This document shows, piece after piece, positions 22,353-25,193 of a stretch of DNA of 25,193 bases. Within the stretch, counting starts at the first letter, position 1, and the number at the start of each line of letters is the position of its first letter. Under the pieces are notes generated by a model. It had not been told where the DNA came from. It did not search any database and was given only the letters and a program-made list of their open reading frames with translations. Origin of the DNA: a virus; IMG/VR virus record IMGVR_UViG_3300021375_000149, positions 1 to 25,193 of that record; one strand, written 5' to 3'. A program made the translations under genes and the position numbers.

Positions 22353-23650
22353 AATAGATTTTTATTTTTTTTAGCAATATCAGTTTTTAATAAAATTTCT
22401 AAAAAATCATTTTTATTATCAATCAAATCTAATATACTATTTCGTGTATTATCTACCCATTTTTTTAAACCAATTACTAATTCATTCCAACGTATATCAT
22501 CATTAGCAATTTCATTTATAGTATCTATACTATCTTCCAAAAATTCATATTTTAAGGGATAGTCTACTAATTTATATCCATTTGTAGTTAAAATACTATC
22601 ATAAAAAGTTATTGTACTATAAGAAGTAGGTATGAATGGTTTATTAGCTAAGATATGAGATACAGATTTTTCAGTAATACTAGATAATCCATGTTTATGC
22701 ACCGGAATATTATAAGTTCCATGTCGTATAGGTTCTTCAACATCATATTCTGGAATAATATTTACTTCTGCTATCCCAAACAACTTCCATAAGAATTCAG
22801 ATAAATTATTATCATTCCACTCACCACCCCAATCATCAATACCATATCCTCTTTTTTGGATATAGTTTTTTTCTGTTATTTTATCTTTTATTTTATTTCT
22901 AATTTTATCTGGAAATGGAGAATAATGTGGAGTCTCATGAAACGAAGAATGAGTTATATTAATATTTGAATTTTCAAGTTTTATAATTTTATTATATAAT
23001 CGTAGCTTGTGTCCATATATTCTCCTTATTGGAAAATTTATCTTATGAGTATAATCATTTTTATACTTTAATATATCTGCAAAAAAATAGTATTCTTTTA
23101 ATCCTAATGTATTTGGATATAAGAATGACATAAATATATTTGTAAATACACAATATTTGTGTTTGATATTTACATCGTTTTGTTCATCAACATAAATGTT
23201 TACATCTTTTGTAAGACCAACATCCATATTATGCTCATAATAAGGGTTATGTCCCTCCCAATCAATATAAAAGAAATGATATTTAACTTCATTTGATTTA
23301 GAAACATTATTTAGTAATGGGATGTATTCTTCATCTACTATTCTTCTGATTTTAGAATTAAAACCTCTATCTGATACTAAGTTTCTATCATATAAATCTA
23401 TACTATAATCTATGATGTGATGTCCTTTTAAGGAATGTTTATTACTTCCTACAAAAGTTATATCCAATTCAACGCCATTGTACTTACATTTTATGTTTAC
23501 ATCTTCATTTATAGGTGAAAACTTATTAAACATATTTTTTCGATTAGTATGTGTAATTACATCATTCAAATCAACTTCTACTCCATGAAAAAAATACCAA
23601 AATCTTTCATATGAATAATTGTGATGTACATAAATCTTAAACTTCTCCAT
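22349..23650 (-). CDS. Tandem paralogue 1 of the same family, with an insertion (possible glycosyltransferase-like)
   Basis: 433 aa from ATG 23650, chosen because MEKFKIYVHHNYSYERFWYF (1-20) then lines up with the N-termini of the other two copies; it overlaps the family A polymerase gene by 14 nt. An upstream ATG at 23686 would add 12 unrelated residues. Shared blocks: FYIDWEGH (127-134), MSFLYPNTLGLKEYYFFADI (174-193), NFPIRRIYG (205-213), KRGYGIDDWGGEWNDNNL (266-283), FGIAEVNIIPE (291-301), and ITEKSVSHILANKPFIP (325-341). About 20 extra residues (EEPIRHGTYNIPVHKHG and flanks, 305-324) lie just before the TEK block and are absent in the others, so this copy may recognise a different substrate. 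Confidence 0.75.
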   Translation of the reverse strand: MEKFKIYVHHNYSYERFWYFFHGVEVDLNDVITHTNRKNMFNKFSPINEDVNIKCKYNGVELDITFVGSNKHSLKGHHIIDYSIDLYDRNLVSDRGFNSKIRRIVDEEYIPLLNNVSKSNEVKYHFFYIDWEGHNPYYEHNMDVGLTKDVNIYVDEQNDVNIKHKYCVFTNIFMSFLYPNTLGLKEYYFFADILKYKNDYTHKINFPIRRIYGHKLRLYNKIIKLENSNINITHSSFHETPHYSPFPDKIRNKIKDKITEKNYIQKRGYGIDDWGGEWNDNNLSEFLWKLFGIAEVNIIPEYDVEEPIRHGTYNIPVHKHGLSSITEKSVSHILANKPFIPTSYSTITFYDSILTTNGYKLVDYPLKYEFLEDSIDTINEIANDDIRWNELVIGLKKWVDNTRNSILDLIDNKNDFLEILLKTDIAKKNKNLL

Positions 23651-24905
23651 AATTTTTACCCCAATCTGCTTTGACAGGAAATCCATAACTTTCGAGAACG
23701 GATTTAATCTTTTTAATAGTTTCTACCTCAGAATCATCAAATTCAAATAAGAATGAATCATAGGTATATAATATAGGTAGAGGTAACCCTTCTTTTTTCA
23801 ACTTATCCATTACCTCAATATTAAATTCAGTTTCAGTCGCTTGAAGTAGATAATTGAAGAACTTCTGTCCATTGGGTTGTTCAATCCATCCTAACGGTAT
23901 TTTTCTACCTTTAGGTGTTTGGATATACCCATTCTTGATTGCTTCTTCTTGCATCTTTCTAATGAACGTATCTACTTTATCAAAGAATGGTATTTTTCTA
24001 TCTTCATCGGATACTCCCCCATACAAGATTCTAAACGTTCTTCCTTTACTCTCATCATACGAACAACCATATTGGTCTGCTAACCATTGATGAACCGAAG
24101 TATCGGGTAATTTGTATTTAATCAACTTACCTATAATTCGTACATGATAGGCATCATAATCGAATTGTAAGAAAAGAGAATCATCGGAAGGTATAAAGGC
24201 TGCTCTTGAACCATCTTTCTTGTTAAGAGCAGAAAAGTTTACACCACCATGTCTATTCGAAGGTCTTGATGTAATCGTGTATGGATTGTACTCGGTATAA
24301 ACAACATTCCCTTGTTCGGTAGTGGCTATATGTTTTCTATTATCTTTCCATCTATCAATAAATTTTTCTGTATCGACCTTTATCCCACTTCGTTCGATAT
24401 CTGAGAGGAGAGGAATCATCGTTTCATCCACCCAATTGTTGGTATGTTTTATATCCCATTCACCAACAACCTCTCTTAGTACCTCACCCCACTTCATTAT
24501 AGGGATACTTTTACCCAAATCATCTCTTATACCCAAACGATAGTAAAAGTTCGTTAGAACCTCTAATTTGGATTGTATATCGTATATAGTGTTTTGTTCA
24601 AAGAATAACGAGGTTTGTACATCTTTTAGATTCTTTATTTCAATATCTGCTTGTAAGAACCCTTTTTTATTCCAAATCCATTTAGATTGAGTTGAAATGG
24701 ATAAATCCATTGTTAGCCTTTCACAATCATTATGATTGAATGGTAATATGAAATCCATATTTGGAAATCGGACATACAAAAATGACAACCCATTTGTCAT
24801 AGGATGTCTTTCCAAATCTTCCCAAATCGGAATAATCTTAGATTCTTCGTTATTCCAATATTCGAGAAATTGGTCTTTCTCTTTATTAGTTTCTACTATA
24901 ATCAT
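23637..24905 (-). CDS. Divergent short DNA polymerase, family A (PolI-like), no visible exonuclease
   Basis: 422 aa, much shorter than PolI (about 930) or T7 polymerase (704). The C-terminal part has family A features in order: TSRPS...GGVNFSALNKKDG (212-232) for primer-template contacts, motif A FDYDAYHVRII (248-258) with D249, motif B K287-x7-YG (295-296) in the form SKGRTFRILYGG, GYIQTPKGRKIPL (326-338), NYLLQATETEFNIEVM (351-366), and motif C TYDSF (381-385) with D383 in place of the usual HDE. Both catalytic aspartates are kept, but the arginine four residues before motif-B lysine is replaced by Tyr. The N-terminal 150 residues show no exonuclease motifs. It abuts the 71-aa gene (TAAATG). 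It may act in repair or gap filling beside the family B polymerase. Confidence 0.82.
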   Translation of the reverse strand: MIIVETNKEKDQFLEYWNNEESKIIPIWEDLERHPMTNGLSFLYVRFPNMDFILPFNHNDCERLTMDLSISTQSKWIWNKKGFLQADIEIKNLKDVQTSLFFEQNTIYDIQSKLEVLTNFYYRLGIRDDLGKSIPIMKWGEVLREVVGEWDIKHTNNWVDETMIPLLSDIERSGIKVDTEKFIDRWKDNRKHIATTEQGNVVYTEYNPYTITSRPSNRHGGVNFSALNKKDGSRAAFIPSDDSLFLQFDYDAYHVRIIGKLIKYKLPDTSVHQWLADQYGCSYDESKGRTFRILYGGVSDEDRKIPFFDKVDTFIRKMQEEAIKNGYIQTPKGRKIPLGWIEQPNGQKFFNYLLQATETEFNIEVMDKLKKEGLPLPILYTYDSFLFEFDDSEVETIKKIKSVLESYGFPVKADWGKNYGEV

Positions 24906-25121
24906 TTACTCTTTGTAGATTAATATCTCTTTTTCTGTTGCTTCTAACATCCTAATTAATTCATCTCTCAAATCTTCAAGCGTATTACCTCCTGGGCTAA
25001 TCCCATCTGCTGTCCAACTATCTGGTTCTCGTTTATTATCATAATAAACTTCATGAATTTGATACCAATCATCATCACCATCTGCCTTTTCGTGTTTCAT
25101 TACTCTATGATTCCAACCCAT
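24906..25121 (-). CDS. Conserved uncharacterised 71-aa protein
   Basis: It starts MGWNHRVMKHE and continues with DWYQIHEVYYDN (18-29), SWTADGISPGGNTLEDLRDE (35-54), and MLEATEKEILIYKE at the end. The pattern GWN.RV / Y.IHEVYYD / TLE.LR.DL..M..A is one I associate with small soluble proteins common in both phages and bacteria, without known function. It is acidic and has no signal peptide. The stop codon directly abuts the start of the family A polymerase gene, so the two are co-translated. Confidence 0.7.
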   Translation of the reverse strand: MGWNHRVMKHEKADGDDDWYQIHEVYYDNKREPDSWTADGISPGGNTLEDLRDELIRMLEATEKEILIYKE

Positions 25122-25130
25122 GGTTTATAA

Positions 25131-25193
25131 TCATTCAGTAACTCCTGCATTATATTCTAATAGGATTAGTTCTGCAGTTTCTTCATCTACATA
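25131..25193 (-). CDS. C-terminal end of an upstream gene, cut by window edge
   Basis: Open frame entering from the right edge and ending with TGA at 25131-25133. The visible 20 residues are YVDEETAELILLEYNAGVTE, an acidic helical tail. The following gene starts 9 nt later, so it belongs to the same transcript. Nothing can be said about its function. Confidence 0.5.
   Translation of the reverse strand, partial: YVDEETAELILLEYNAGVTE

Noticed and set aside
23651-23686. 12-residue N-terminal extension of paralogue 1
   Set aside because: The extra residues have no counterpart in the two other copies, and the start at 23650 aligns all three N-termini.

Overview
The window looks like the replication region of a T4-related ("far-T4") tailed phage genome. 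All supported genes lie on the minus strand, so transcription runs from high to low coordinates. The DNA is AT-rich, genes are packed with 0-15 nt gaps or 1-4 nt start/stop overlaps, and no tRNA, rRNA, CRISPR array or insertion sequence was seen. The host is probably a member of the Bacteroidota, most likely Flavobacteriia. Six intergenic promoters match the TTTG / TAnnTTTG pattern of that phylum with 19-20 nt spacers, Shine-Dalgarno sequences are mostly absent, and a small histone H1-like protein resembles those of Bacteroidota.

Layout in transcription order, from the right edge. (1) 25193-19882: a cut gene end, a small conserved protein, a short divergent family A DNA polymerase without a proofreading domain, and three tandem paralogues of about 410-435 aa of uncertain function, perhaps glycosyltransferase-like. 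(2) 19847-15302: a lipoprotein-type non-specific nuclease, a 663-aa uncharacterised protein, several small conserved phage proteins, a small HExxH metallopeptidase, and a DUF1599-like protein. (3) 15182-10945: single-stranded DNA-binding protein (gp32-like), RecA/UvsX recombinase, a 76-aa protein, 5'-3' exonuclease/RNase H, a small helix-turn-helix protein and a Mom-like acyltransferase-fold protein. (4) 10801-5570: a DUF262-HNH nuclease behind a structured leader, a GT-B glycosyltransferase, and the family B replicative polymerase (gp43-like, apparent TTG start). (5) 5505-2423: sliding clamp (gp45-like), a DUF4338/DruA-like protein, a 70-aa protein, and the clamp-loader ATPase (gp44-like). 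(6) 2352-1: DnaB-type helicase (gp41-like), the histone H1-like protein, and the ribonucleotide reductase small subunit, cut by the left edge.

The core genes make a nearly complete replisome: helicase, polymerase, clamp, clamp-loader ATPase, single-stranded DNA-binding protein, recombinase and flap/RNA-primer exonuclease, with ribonucleotide reductase supplying deoxynucleotides. No primase and no recognisable clamp-loader small subunit (gp62) lie in the window. Between the core genes sit genes that suggest DNA modification and conflict: Mom-like, DUF262-HNH, glycosyltransferase, DUF1599-like, DruA-like and the secreted nuclease. The most unusual features are the second (family A) polymerase, the triplicated family, the DUF262-HNH/Mom-like pair with its hairpin leader, and the phage-encoded H1-like protein.
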